Below, piece by piece: positions 24,101 to 35,393 of a stretch of DNA of 64,000 nt. Position numbers and translations under genes: made by a program. Each line of letters starts with the position of its first letter. Position 1 is the stretch's first letter. The notes under the pieces were generated by a model. It ran no database searches and was not told where the DNA came from. It saw only the letters and a program-made list of their open reading frames with translations. The stretch is from Isoetes taiwanensis (Eukaryota; Streptophyta; Lycopodiopsida; Isoetales; Isoetaceae), in contig JAJEKV010000006.1 in assembly GCA_021234155.1 (NCBI GenBank), positions 21,213,723 to 21,277,722 of the forward strand, in the 5' to 3' direction.

Positions 24101-24870
24101 TATTTCTTGGAAAACTTCCGAATTGTGTTTTTGAGAATTGGGAATACAATCATAAAACTGTGGGTCATTGTAAAATTGATCATAAGAACTAACCCTTTCA
24201 GCAATAATTATGTACTTGCCACATGGACTTTTTGAGTTGATATACTGCCATATTGTTCTCTGCAGGTTTTGTTCGGGACTATTAAGGCAGAAGGCAACAA
24301 CAGACATGTACCAGCAGCATATCATTTGGACCCTGCACAATTATGGACATTCAATTTAACCTTAGAACCTATAGTGCAAGCCCATGCCCATGCATCATGA
24401 ATCGTGTACCCCAGAGGGTAAGGCTATTAGAATATAAAGGCAAGTTAGTTCCATCGTTAGGTATGCTCCCGACATTGTTGCTAACATATTAACAAATGCT
24501 ATGCACAAAGTGTTAAAACCTTTTAAATATATTGGCAAAATTTGTTAACTACATTAATGAACTTGAACTTGAAAATGCCGGATGCAATGTATTTCATTGT
24601 TGCAATTTAATCTCAAGTGCGACATATATACATATGTTAAAATAATCCAATTTTTTCTTTTAAAGTTGCTATGCTTCCCTTTTGCCCTGACTAATACTCC
24701 AAACATTTTTTCTGCATCATTGAACACACATTGTGTTCATTATAAACTATTAAATTAAATTCAATTAAATTATAATACATATGAGCTTAAAAGCATATTT
24801 ACATCCAACAACTTTACCATCAAAGAAATACCCTCACGTTGTTTGGTGCATTCATTTTGCAATATAATCC
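21200..24870. other. Intergenic, no recognised gene
   Basis: Frames up to 136 codons occur (22,319-22,678 plus; 23,113-23,496 plus; 23,930-24,340 minus), but the first overlaps an equally long frame on the other strand, the second is Phe/Leu/Ile-rich AT sequence, and none shows a motif. A short CTCTTAAATCCG direct repeat lies at 22,130-22,165. Confidence 0.4.
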
Positions 24871-24871
24871 C

Positions 24872-24895
24872 GTCGATCCGAGACATCGGATCGAC
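24872..24895. repeat. Perfect 9-bp inverted repeat with a 6-bp loop
   Basis: GTCGATCCG - agacat - CGGATCGAC. It stands alone in an AT-rich setting, next to a CATGCATGCATGC run at about 24,928-24,940. It could be a small hairpin or a protein-binding dyad; no gene is attached. Confidence 0.6.
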
Positions 24896-25629
24896 ATTCT
24901 AGGATGGGGCGAGCATGTATGTTTTGCATGCATGCATGCGGGCGACATACCCTTCCCCGTTGGGGTTTCGCTATTTTAGGCTTCCTCTTCTCTCAAGAGT
25001 ACCTTATTCTCTTTGACCCACCCTCCCCTTCTTTGTTTATTGTATTAGGCAAATTTCTGTTATCATGTTTTCTTCCACCCGGGTGATGTTTTTTTTCCAC
25101 CCCGGGTGATGCTATCCTCCGGTATGTTTGTGTTGTCTAGTTTGTTGTGTTGATGATGTGTGGTCTGAGCCGCATCTGCTTCGACTTCTCCATGCGGGGT
25201 TTTTGGGAGCCATTTCTATGCCCCTTCGCGTTTGTCAAGCCCTTGTCGGGGCTTTATCACTAGGTTTTCCTCGAAACCCAAAGGGAGGGGGTTTTTAATC
25301 CCGTGATAAGCTTTTCAGGTACATCGACCACTCATCTATTAGCATTGTATTTTTGGGGTCCAAATGATATATTGGATTTTCCCTTTATTTTTTTCGTGGG
25401 TAGTTAAGCATGTGTGCGGCTACCCAAGGTCCATTGTAGAAAATCTGTGAGATGAATGAGATGAATTGTGGTTTGGGGGTATAGGTGAAGAATACTATTG
25501 TGAATATCAACACGCGTGCACATAAGAATATTAAAGGCCAAGAAAAAAATATATGCTAAGACATTGGCAGCACATCGCTATTCTTAGTATATGTTAAGAT
25601 AGATATGAGGGTAGTTACATACGTGGGTG

Positions 25630-26100
25630 TTACATATCCATATCGATCCGCCGTCCCATTTTAAAGGTGGCGTGTCATGATGCGGATGTGGCATGCACAA
25701 CATGTATGTGACCCTTGGATCAAAAAGGGAAGGATAAATCCTAGCCCTTGATTTTTGCAAGGAAGGTGCAAAGAAGGTCCCTTAAAAGTGCTTTTTAGTG
25801 CAGCCAATCTCAGCCATTGGATCAAAAGGGGGAGGTGAAATCTTGACCATTAAGTATTTTATTTAATTGCAATTATTTATTAAAGGAGGTGAGGTGACAC
25901 CCTTATTTAATAAAAAAAGTAGTGATGTGGCATCAACATTTATGAATGGACTTTCTAGGAAGCTTCTTTTGTATAATCATCTTCGAAGGCCCGTAACTTA
26001 CAGTAAGGGGGTCAGATGAAGGTGGGGCCCACGCCATTAGATTCCTCTCGTCCAGAGCTTTCAAAATAGTGGTGCTTTGGCATCATTAAAATTAAATAAT
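25630..26100 (+). repeat. P (partial) + Q spacer opening the second cluster
   Basis: Contains the 'ttggatcaaaaagggaaggataaatcctagcccttgatttt' type segment, then 'ccattggatcaaaaggggg', AAAGGAGGTGAGGTG and the CTCGTC...AGAGCTT motif, in the same order as the other spacers. The 5' part of P is short: the nested CATGCATG block is reduced to GCATGCACAACATG near 25,691. It leads directly into a GAATCT array. Confidence 0.75.
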
Positions 26101-27260
26101 AGTCAATGTGATCTAATCATTCTAGAATCTTCTTGGAATCATGGAATCTTACGGTAGGAGAATCTCCGAGAATCTTCATGGGATCTTAGAGAATCTAGAG
26201 GAACCTCATTGGAATCACAAGAGAATCCTTGAGAATCTAAGGAATCCAATGGAATCTTCATTAAATATTTTAGAATCTAGGAGAATGTTGGTGCAATGAA
26301 TCTTCATAGGAACTAGAGAATCTAGGAGAATCTATATAGAATATTAGGGAATCTTGGGGAATCTAGAGGAATCTTGAGATAACCTTTGAAATCTAAGTAG
26401 GAATCTGAGGAATCTTCATAGAATCTTGGAGAATCTATGGGGAATCTCGATGGAATCTTGGAGAATCTAAGGAATCTTGATAGAATCTTGGAGAATCTAA
26501 AGGGAATCTTTGTAGAATCCAATGGAATCTAAGGGAATCTAGGGAATCTATAGAAATCTCAAGAGAATCTCGGGAGAATCTCGAACCTTCATAAAATCTT
26601 GCTGACAATTTAGGGAAATCTTAATGGAATCTTGGAGAATCTAAAGGAATCTATATAGGATCTTCAATAATCTAAGAGATTATTGACATAGAATATTTAG
26701 GAATCTAAGGGAATCTTGAGAGAATCTTTGAGGACCTAGGCCAAATCTAAAAGGAATCTCCATGAAATCTTCCGAGAATTTAAGGAAACTTGATGGAATC
26801 TTGGAGAATTTTGAGGAATCTACATGTAATCCATGGGAATCTTGAAGAATCTTTAGAGATCCACAAGAATCTAAATGGATCTTAATAAAATCTTTGAGAC
26901 TCCGGGAATCTTCATGGAATCTTAGAGAATCTAAATTGGTAACCTTTATAGAATCTAAGGGAATCTAGGGTAACCTACATAGAACCTTGACAAACCCGAA
27001 GAATCTTGGAATATTCTTTTGGGAATTTGAAAGAACCCTCAAGAGAATCTTAGGAACCTATGGGAATCTTAGAAGAATATTTGAAAATCTAGGAGAATTT
27101 AAAAGTAATGTCTATAGAATCTTATAGAATCTCAAGGGATTATGAAGGGATCTTGTGGAATATAAGGGAAAATTGATGGAATCTCAAAGAATCTAGGGGA
27201 ATCTTTACATTGCCTTAGAGAATCCAAGAGAGTCTTCATAGAATCTTCGTGGATGGCTCA
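26100..27260 (+). repeat. GAATCT array, second cluster, first block
   Basis: About 1.15 kb of the same helically spaced GAATCT array. It ends in 'gaatcttcgtggatggctcaagatt', the boundary that starts the P spacer in several copies. The minus-strand frame at 26,322-26,522 is a by-product. Confidence 0.9.
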
Positions 27261-27900
27261 AGATTTGGTTTCTGGTCGAATTTGTACAATCCCTCATAGT
27301 ACAAACCACTTGTGTATATATAAAATTATTCTATGTGTCCTCCGTGGAAACGATGCACCCATGGTTTATATAATGTGCTAAAAATATGTGACATGCTTCT
27401 TTGTCGCCGGATTGGGGCACCGGTTGTGTGGCTAAACCCGCCATTGATTATGGATGGGTCATGCATGGGGCATGCATGGCTATGCATGAGGGCATGCAAC
27501 ACATCCCCTCGACCATTGGATAAAAAAGGAGGCCAAATCATGGCCCTTGATTTTTTACCAGAAGGTGCAAGGAAGCTTCCTCCAAGTGAATTTGATAAAA
27601 CCAATCTCCACCGTTAGATCAAAGGGGGGGAGGAGAAATCCTAGCCATTCATTTTTTATTAAATTAGAGTTTTTATATTAAAGGAGGTGAGGTGTCACTC
27701 TTATTTAATGAAAAGGTAATGAGGTCTCGACCCCATTAATTATGAAGCTTTTATGGAAGCTTCCTTCTTTTGGTTGCCTTCAAACGACTTTATCTTGCGA
27801 TCGAGATCTCTGATCAAAGTGGGACCCACAATCGCTAGATTCCTCTCATCAATGCTTTTAATGAGTAGTGGTTTGGCATCATTCCTGCAACCTCGGATTA
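27261..27900 (+). repeat. Full P+Q spacer, second cluster
   Basis: P runs from 'ggtcgaatttgtacaatccctcatagtac' through GGGTCATGCATGGGGCATGCATGG (near 27,456-27,480) to the Q start near 27,580. Q contains CCGTTAGATCAAA, AAAGGAGGTGAGGTG, a GAAGCTT-ttatg-GAAGCTTC hairpin near 27,745 and a GATCGAGATCTC palindrome near 27,800. It closely matches 31,860-32,340. Confidence 0.85.
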
Positions 27901-28560
27901 GGGAATCTTCATAGAACCTAAGGGAATCTAAAAAGAACCTATGTAGAAACCCCTGGGAACTTAGAGGAATCTTGGAAAAATATTTGAGAATCAAGGAAAT
28001 CTCAAGAGAATCTTAAGGAATCTATGGAATCTCAAAAGAATCTAGGGGAATCTAAGAGAATCTTTAAAAATGCTTAAGAATCTAGGGAAATCTTGATGGA
28101 ATCTTTGAGAATCTAGGGGAATCTTTATAGAATTTAAGACAATCTAGGAGAATCTACATAAAATCTTGGGGAATCTAAACGCATCTTCAAATAATATTTG
28201 AAAATCTAGGGGAATCTTTATATAGAGCCTTAAGAATCTAGAGGGATCTTAGTGGAATCTTCTGAATCGAATGAGAATCCAAAAAGTTTTAGGGAATCTT
28301 TGACAATAGGTGTGTTCTATAGAGGAATCTTCATAGAATCTAAGAGAATCTAGAAGAATCTACATGGAATCTTAGGAAGTCTAGAGGAATCTCAAGAGAA
28401 TGTTGAGGAATCTAAGGGAATCTAAAGGAATCTTGGGATGACCTTTGGAAATCGAGAAAATATAAAGAGAACCTTAAGGAATCTATAGGAATATGAAAAG
28501 ATGGGAATCTAAGAGAATCTTCAAAAAATATTTGAGAATCTAGCAGAATCTTGATGGAAT
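27900..28560 (+). repeat. GAATCT array, second cluster, second block
   Basis: Near-copy of 32,340-33,010: both share 'ccttaagaatctagagggatcttagtgg' and 'tttgacaataggtgtgttctata' at corresponding places. Such shared landmarks inside an otherwise monotonous array mean whole units were copied, not just slipped locally. Confidence 0.9.
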
Positions 28561-28561
28561 C

Positions 28562-28878
28562 TTCGATTGGGGCACCGGGTTGTGTGGCGAAACCTGGGCC
28601 ATTGGATTATGGATGGGTCATGCATGGGGCATGCATGGCCATGCATGGGGCCATGCATGAGGGCATGCAACACATCCCTGGACCATTGGATCAAAAAGGG
28701 GAGGCGAAATCATGGCCCTTGATTTTTACCAGAAAGGTGCAAGGAAGCTTCCTCCCAAAGTGAATTTGGTGTAACCAATCTCCACTGTTAGATCAAAGGG
28801 GGGAGGAGAAATCCTAGCCATTCATTTTTTTTATTAAATTAGAGTTTTTTATATTAAAGGAGGTGAGGTGTCACTCTC
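28562..28878 (+). repeat. P spacer and first part of Q, left arm of a fold-back
   Basis: Starts with GATTGGGGCACCGG and carries the perfect 20-bp palindrome GCATGCATGGCCATGCATGC near 28,630. It runs to 'aaaggaggtgaggtgtcactc' and then stops abruptly, about half-way through Q. The next base begins the same family in the opposite direction. Confidence 0.85.
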
Positions 28879-29975
28879 CAAGATTTTCAAATATTAAGGA
28901 AGCTTCCTTGCACCTACCTGGTAAAAATCAAAGACCATAATTTCGCCTCCCCTTTTTGATCCAATGGTCCAGGGATGTGTTGCATGCCCTCATGCATGGC
29001 CATGCATGCCCCATGCATGACCCATCCATAATCCAATGGCCTGTTTTCACACACAACCAAAGCCCCCAATCCCATGCAAAAAGAAGCATGTCATATATTT
29101 TAGCACATTATATAAACCATGGGTGCATCATTTCCTGGGACACATAGAATAATTATATAAATATTCGATTTCAAAGGTTATCCCAAGATTCCTTTAGATT
29201 CCCTCAAGATTCTCTTGAGATTCCCCTAGATTCCTCTAGACTTCCCAAGATTCCATGTAGATTCTTCTAGATTCTCTTAGATTCTATGAAGATTCCCATA
29301 GAACACACACTTATTGTCAAAGATTCCCCCAAACCCCGATTCTCCCTCGATTCCCAAGATTCCACTAAGACCCCTAGATTCTTAAGGTTCTATATAAAGA
29401 TTCCCCTAGATTTTCAAATTTTTTTTGAAGATTCATTTAGATTCCTCAAGATTCTATGTAGATTCACCTAGATTCCTTTAGATTCTATGAAGATTCCCCT
29501 AGATTCTCAAAGATTCCATCAAGATTTCCCTAGATCCTTAAGCATTTTTTGAAGATTCTCCTAGATTCACCTAGATTCTTTTGAGATTCTGATAGATTCC
29601 TTAAGATTCTCTTGAGATTCTCTTGATTCCCAAATATTATCTCAAGATTCCTCTAAGTTCCCCATGTTTCTACATAGGTTCTTTTAGATTCCCTTAGGTT
29701 CTATGAAGATTCCCCTAGATTGGGTCCCACTTTGATCTGAGATCTCGATCGCAAGATAAAGTCGTTTGAAGGCAACACAAAAGAAGGAAGCTTCCATAAA
29801 AGCTTATTAACTAATGGGGTGCCACCTCATTACCTTTTCATTAAATAAGGGTGACACCTCAGCTCCTTTAATATAAAAAACTCTAATTTAATAAAAAAAT
29901 GAATGGCTAGGATTTCTCCTCCCCCTTTTGATCTAACGGTGGAGATTGGTTATACCAAATCCACTTTGGAAGGAA
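28879..29975 (-). repeat. Inverted copy of the complex repeat (P'-A'-Q')
   Basis: Minus-strand P (28,890-29,160, including CCTCATGCATGGCCATGCATGCCCC), then an inverted array reading AGATTC (29,160-29,720), then minus-strand Q (29,720-29,975, with GAGATCTCGATCGC and CACCTCAGCTCCTTT). It is the reverse complement of units like 27,300-28,560. It ends near 29,975 in unrelated sequence. Confidence 0.9.
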
Positions 29976-31859
29976 GCTTCATCAATAGAAGATCCAGACC
30001 GTTGAAGGTGTGGAAATGGAATGTTACACGAAATTGTACATGCGTGTGGTGGATTATCGAATTTATTGGGCGTCATATCATTGACAATTAAGATAGTTTT
30101 TGGGGCTTGGAAAATACAAAAATCGTGTGGTGTGGTGGATGCTTAACATGCCGTGTTGGATTGTTATTTGTGGGATTGTTGATTTGTCTCGATATGCTCG
30201 AACGGAGATAGCGCATTGGCAATGGCGTAAAGGGTCGGTGGTTTAATTGTTGGGTCGTTGGAGACAAGACGTCGGGCCGATGGTTCAGAATGGAGGCGGG
30301 GTTCTTGCATGGTAAGAGCATGCCTGGCCCCAGGTTGTATTTAGATGTATGAAGTTAGAGTTCATAGGAGGTGCCAATAAGTGTTCTCGTGGTAATGTCG
30401 GATCTGAGGAGCTCAAGGAGCTATTGGGAGAAAAGTTTCAGATACGATCGTATTCAGGTAAATTTGTTCTAAGTTATTTTCTATTATGCACTTAAATACA
30501 CTTTGGGGAGTTGAAATTAGATAGAGGAATTAAATTTTGTTTGGTATTCAAATGTGGAAAACAGTAACTTTTAATTCGGCCTCGTATTTCACGCTCTGCA
30601 AATGTCTAGGACCGTCGCTTAGGACGATGTGGCATAGATTTTGTATATTACTTCTTGAGTTGTGACCGAGAATATGTGACCGATGAATCCATGAGGCACG
30701 TCCAATGATCTCTCGAGTCATTTATACATGGTTAGGACTTGATTTAGCAAATTAAGCAAACGAATTGAATACTTAGATAATTGTAGTAAAACCAAATTGT
30801 GATATGAGGTTGTGAGTAGATTGTTGCCCCCGCCAATGGTGGTTCAAGCCATGGAAGTTAATGATGTAAATGTGACAGATAATGATCTTAATCCAAGAAC
30901 ACTAGGAAAGAGTGAATACTTAGATATTTGTAGTAGAACAAATTGCGTGATATGAATTGTTGTCCGGTGAGGAGTTCTACAAAGCAATGCTTTATAAATG
31001 AGTTGCTTATCTTTATAGAGTGTAATCCCGATTGCAAAACCACATTATTGCCCTCGATACGCTTAGGGCTTTACATAGATTCTCAAAAAACTAATGATTG
31101 CCCGCTTCCGCCAATCGTATTAGCAACACATGTGTATACATCATTAAGCCAAAGCTCGCACTAGACCACATTAGAGGTAGTTGTATATTAGAGGATCACG
31201 ATAGAATATAAAATATGAGATACATTATAAATATGCATTAGAATATCCGGGAGTAGCGCCAAAATGTTTTATCCTTCTCAAGCTAACTCCATATGAGACC
31301 TGTTTTTGTCTCTCGATCTCTTTCCTCTTGAGAGTAGCAATGATATGTAACCATATCTCTGATGTTGACATTGTCTGGCCTGCACAAACAGGATAACTTC
31401 TTAAAGAGCTTATTCATAGAACCATGCAAGTTGGTGCGAGACAAAACTCGTATGCTATTGAAATATTCAAAGGATAGAGTCTGCAAAGGCGTGACATGTC
31501 TCATGTGAATCATGTTTGCAAATTTTAAATAGTCGATGCTAACTTACATAGAAGAAAGTTAGTAGACATAGTCGAAGTTAAAAATAAGTACAGGGTTTTG
31601 CCTGAAGTTACGGATATCATTATCTGCAATGAACAATAATGTGATTGGATTACGGCCCTTTTCCGTCTAAATAGAGTTATTTTATGAGTATTTGTTGGTT
31701 TCTCGTATACGAAATATAGTTTTGGTCTCTCATAATGTGGTGTGAACAATATGAGTAGCATTTTTATGGAAGAGTTGTTCACGTAAGAGAGGAGAGAAGA
31801 AAGAGAGAAGGCTTTCCCCCGAAGCACAAGTGGCATGAGGTATGTCAATGATTTCGAAG
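29976..31859. other. Unique sequence between repeat clusters
   Basis: No recognisable gene. A degenerate direct repeat ('gaatacttagata.ttgtagtag/aaaac...attg.gatatga') occurs at 30,760-30,830 and 30,912-30,960. Frames of 73-77 codons at 30,088-30,321 (minus) and 30,943-31,164 (plus) have no motif. The minus frame 31,525-31,968 runs into the P spacer. Confidence 0.4.
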
Positions 31860-33625
31860 ACCGGGTTGTGTGGCTAAACTTGGGCCATTGGATTATGGAT
31901 GGGTCATGCATGGGGCATGCATGGCCATGCATGAGGGCATGCAACACATCCCCCGACCATTGGATCAAGAAGGGGAGGCTAAATCATGATCCTTGATTTT
32001 TACCAGAAGGTGCACTTTTAAGCTTCCTTCCTCCCAAAGAATTTGTGTAACCAATCTCCACCGTTAGATCAAAAGGGGAGGAGAAATCCTAGCTATTCAT
32101 TTTTACTAAATTAGATTTTTTTATATTAAAGGAGGTGAGGTGTCACTCTTTATTTAATGAAAAGGTAATGAGGTGGCACCCCATTAATTATGAAGCTTTT
32201 ATGGAAGCTTCCTTCTTTGTGTTGCCTTCAACCGACTTTTATCTTGGCGATCGAGATCTCGGATCAAAGTGGGACCCACACCGTGGATTCCTCTCATCAA
32301 TGCTTTTCAATGAGTAGTGGTTTGGCATCATTCCGTGCAACCTCGGATAATCTAGGGGAATCTTCATAGAACCTAAGGGAATCTAAAAGAACCTATGTAG
32401 AAACCTGGGGAACTTAGAGGAATCTTGGAATAATATTTGAGAATCAAGGGAATCTCAAGAGAATCTTAAGGAATCTATGGGAATCTCAAAAGAATCTAGG
32501 GAATCTAAGAGAATCTTTAAAAATGCTTAAGAATCTAGGGAAATCTTGATGGAATCTTTGAGAATCTAGGGGAATCTTTATAGAATTTAAGACAATCTAG
32601 GAGAATCTACATAAAATCTTGGGGAATCTAAACGAATCTTCAAATACAAGGGGAATCTTTATATAGAGCCTTAAGAATCTAGAGGGATCTTAGTGGAATC
32701 TTCGGGAATCGAGGGAGAATCTAAGGGTTTTAGGGGAATCTTTGACAATAGGTGTGTTCTATAGGGGAATCTTCATAGAATCTAAGAGAATCTAGAAGAA
32801 TCTACATGGAATCTTAGGAAGTCTAGAGGAATATAAGGAATCTCAAGAGAATGTTGAGGAATCTAAAGGAATCTAAGGGAATCTAAAGGAATCTTGGGAT
32901 GACCTCCGAAATCGAGAAAATATGAAGAGAACCCAAGGAATCTATAGGAATATCAAAAGATGGGAATCTAAGAGAATCTTTAAAAAATATTTGAGAATCT
33001 AGCAGAATCTTGATGGAATCTTCGAGAATCTAGTGGAATCTTTATAGAATCTAAGGGAATCTAGAAGAATCTACATAGAATCTTGGGGAATCTAAAGGAA
33101 TCTTTAGATAATCTTTGAAAATCTATGAGAATCTTTGTAAAAACCTTAAGAATCTGGAGATCTTCGCGGAATCTTAAGGAATCTAGGGGGAATCCAAGGG
33201 GATCTAGGGAAATCTTTGACTCTAGGTATGTTCTACAGGGGAATCTGCAGAGAATCTAAGGGAATCTAGAAGAATCTCCATGAAATCTTGGGGAATCTAG
33301 AGGAATCTTAGGATAATCTTTGAAAATCTCGGGGAATCTCAAAAGAATCCTTAAGAATCTAAAGGAATCTTAGGGAATCTTCATAAAATCTTTGAGTATC
33401 TAGAGAATCTTGATGGGATTTTGGAGAATCTCTATAGAATCTTCATTGCATGACTTTAGGTTTGACTTCTAGTCGAATTTGTACAATCCCTCCAAGGATC
33501 ATCAATGGATCTTGGGAAATATAAGAAACATTGATTTAATCTCATAGAATCTAGGGAAATCTTTCTAGAGTCTTAGAGAATCTAGGAGAATCTTAATAGA
33601 ATCTTTGTTGGATGGCACCTTATTT
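31860..33625 (+). repeat. P+Q spacer (31,860-32,340) and GAATCT array (32,340-33,625), third cluster
   Basis: P carries GGGGCATGCATGGCCATGCATGAGGG near 31,912; Q carries the GAAGCTT/AAGCTTC hairpin and CGAGATCTCG palindrome. The array has a short non-array link at 33,440-33,500 ('ggtttgacttctagtcgaatttgtacaatccctcc'), which is a P-spacer start cut short, so an extra partial unit is embedded here. Confidence 0.9.
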
Positions 33626-35155
33626 TTGCTTCTAGTCAATTTGTAATGCAGGTCCTTCATAGTGCAACCGCTCATAGTACAAAAAACTTGTCTTAATATG
33701 TATATAGAAACTCCCGGGTGGTCGTGAAAATAGCACATTACATATAAAGTTTTGATCTTGGCCCTTGGGTAAAAAAGTTGGTGAGGTGGCTGCATTCTAA
33801 GCCCTTGGATTTTGATGGGGCATGCATGAGTCATGCATGGGGCATACACCCCATCTGGGAACCGTTGATCAAAGGGGAAGGCAAAATCCTAGCCCTTGAT
33901 TTTTTATGGGGGAAGGTGCAAGGAAGATGCCAAAAGTGAATTTGGTGTAGCAGATCTTAACCGTTAGATCAAAAGGTGAGCATAAATCCTAGCCATTAAT
34001 TTTTAATATTAAATTAGTTTTTTTTTTAAAGGAGATGAGGTGGCACCTCATTAATAAGAAAAAGTAATGAGGTGGCAAAGCATTTATTAGTGGACATTCT
34101 AGAAAGCTTCCTTTCGTTTAATCGCCTTCAAAAGCACATAGCTTGCAGTAGAGGGGTCGGATGAAGGTGGGGCCCACGCCATTAGATTCCTCTCGTCGAG
34201 AACTTCTCAATGAGTGGTGTTTTGACACTATTTTGTCGCAGTTGGAGCCAACATGATCGAACATTAAGAATCTTTTTGGAATGTTCGAGTTTCAAGGAAT
34301 CTATGGTAAGTTGAGGGAATCTAGGAGAATCTTTATAGGATCTTAAGGAATCCGTGAGGAATATTATGAGAATCTTAGAGAATCTATGGGAATCTCAAGA
34401 GAGCATCTTTGAGAATGTAAGGGAATCTTGATAAAATCTTTAAGAACCTAGAGAAAACTTGATGGAATCTTGGGGAGTCTAGGAGAATCTTCATATAATC
34501 TATGGGAATTAGAGGAATCTCAAGAGAATCTATAGGAATCTCAAGTGCTTCTTTGGGAATCTAGGGGAATCTTGATAAAATCTTTAAGAACGTAGAAGAA
34601 TCTTAATGAATCTTGGAGAATCTAGAGGAATCTTGGGGTGTTCTTTTGGAATCTAGGGGAATCTTTAAAGAATCTTAGGGAATCTCAAATGAACCTTTGG
34701 GAATCTAGGAGAATGTAAAGGAATCTTCATAAAATCTTTAAGAATCTATGGGAATCTTAATGGAATCTCGAAGAATCTAGGAGAATCTAGAAAAATCTTG
34801 ATAGAATCTTGGAGAATCTAGAGGAATCTTGGGGTAATTTTTTGGAATCTAGGGGAATCTTTAGAGAATCTTTGGGAATCTTAATAAAATCTAGGGGAAT
34901 CTCCATAAAATCTTAATAATCTAGGGGAATCTTTGTAGAACATTAAGAATCTAAGAAAATCTTTTGAAATCTAGGAGAATCTAAGAGAATCTCAAGAGAA
35001 TCTTTGGGAATCTAGGGGAATCTTCCTAAAAGTTTTGAGAATTTAAGGATATCTTGATGGAATTTTAGAGAATCTAAAGAGAATCTTCATAGAATCTGCG
35101 GGCTTTATGCAGTCCCTCATATTACAAACACTTGTATATATATACAATTATCTTA
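33626..35155 (+). repeat. P+Q spacer and array nearly identical to 1,751-3,225
   Basis: Landmarks match base for base for long runs: 'agcacattacatataaagttttgatcttgg', 'gcatgcatgagtcatgcatggggcatacacccc', CTCGTCGAGAACTTCTCAATGAGTGG, the array start near 34,260, and the closing 'tccctcatattacaaacacttgtatatat' at 35,105. Differences are mostly one-base gaps. The two copies are about 31.9 kb apart in the same orientation. Confidence 0.9.
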
Positions 35156-35161
35156 AAAATT

Positions 35162-35195
35162 CATCTTATCTTATCTTATCTTATCTTATCTTATA
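35162..35195 (+). repeat. (TTATC)n microsatellite
   Basis: Six to seven units of TTATC directly after the end of the third repeat cluster; the same pentamer forms the tail at 7,031-7,090. No SINE or LINE head was found here. Confidence 0.9.
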
Positions 35196-35393
35196 TATAG
35201 ACATTGAGGTGTCGTGCCTCAGGCCGCCTAGATTTGAGATCCCGACCCTAATCCGGAACCAACCACATCAATTCACCCCAAGCCTTATTTGGGGCTTTTA
35301 ATCTAGGCGTCAAATGTGCCACATCAATGGCCCATAATGTTAACACACATATGTTGAGTGCAATTAATGCTATACGATGAGGTGGCACTCGAT

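Noticed and set aside
26322-26522. Open frames through the GAATCT arrays, rich in Ser, Arg, Phe and Lys
   Set aside because: The period of 10-11 bp is not a multiple of three and the linkers vary; the frames are open by chance because the array rarely makes stops on the reverse strand.
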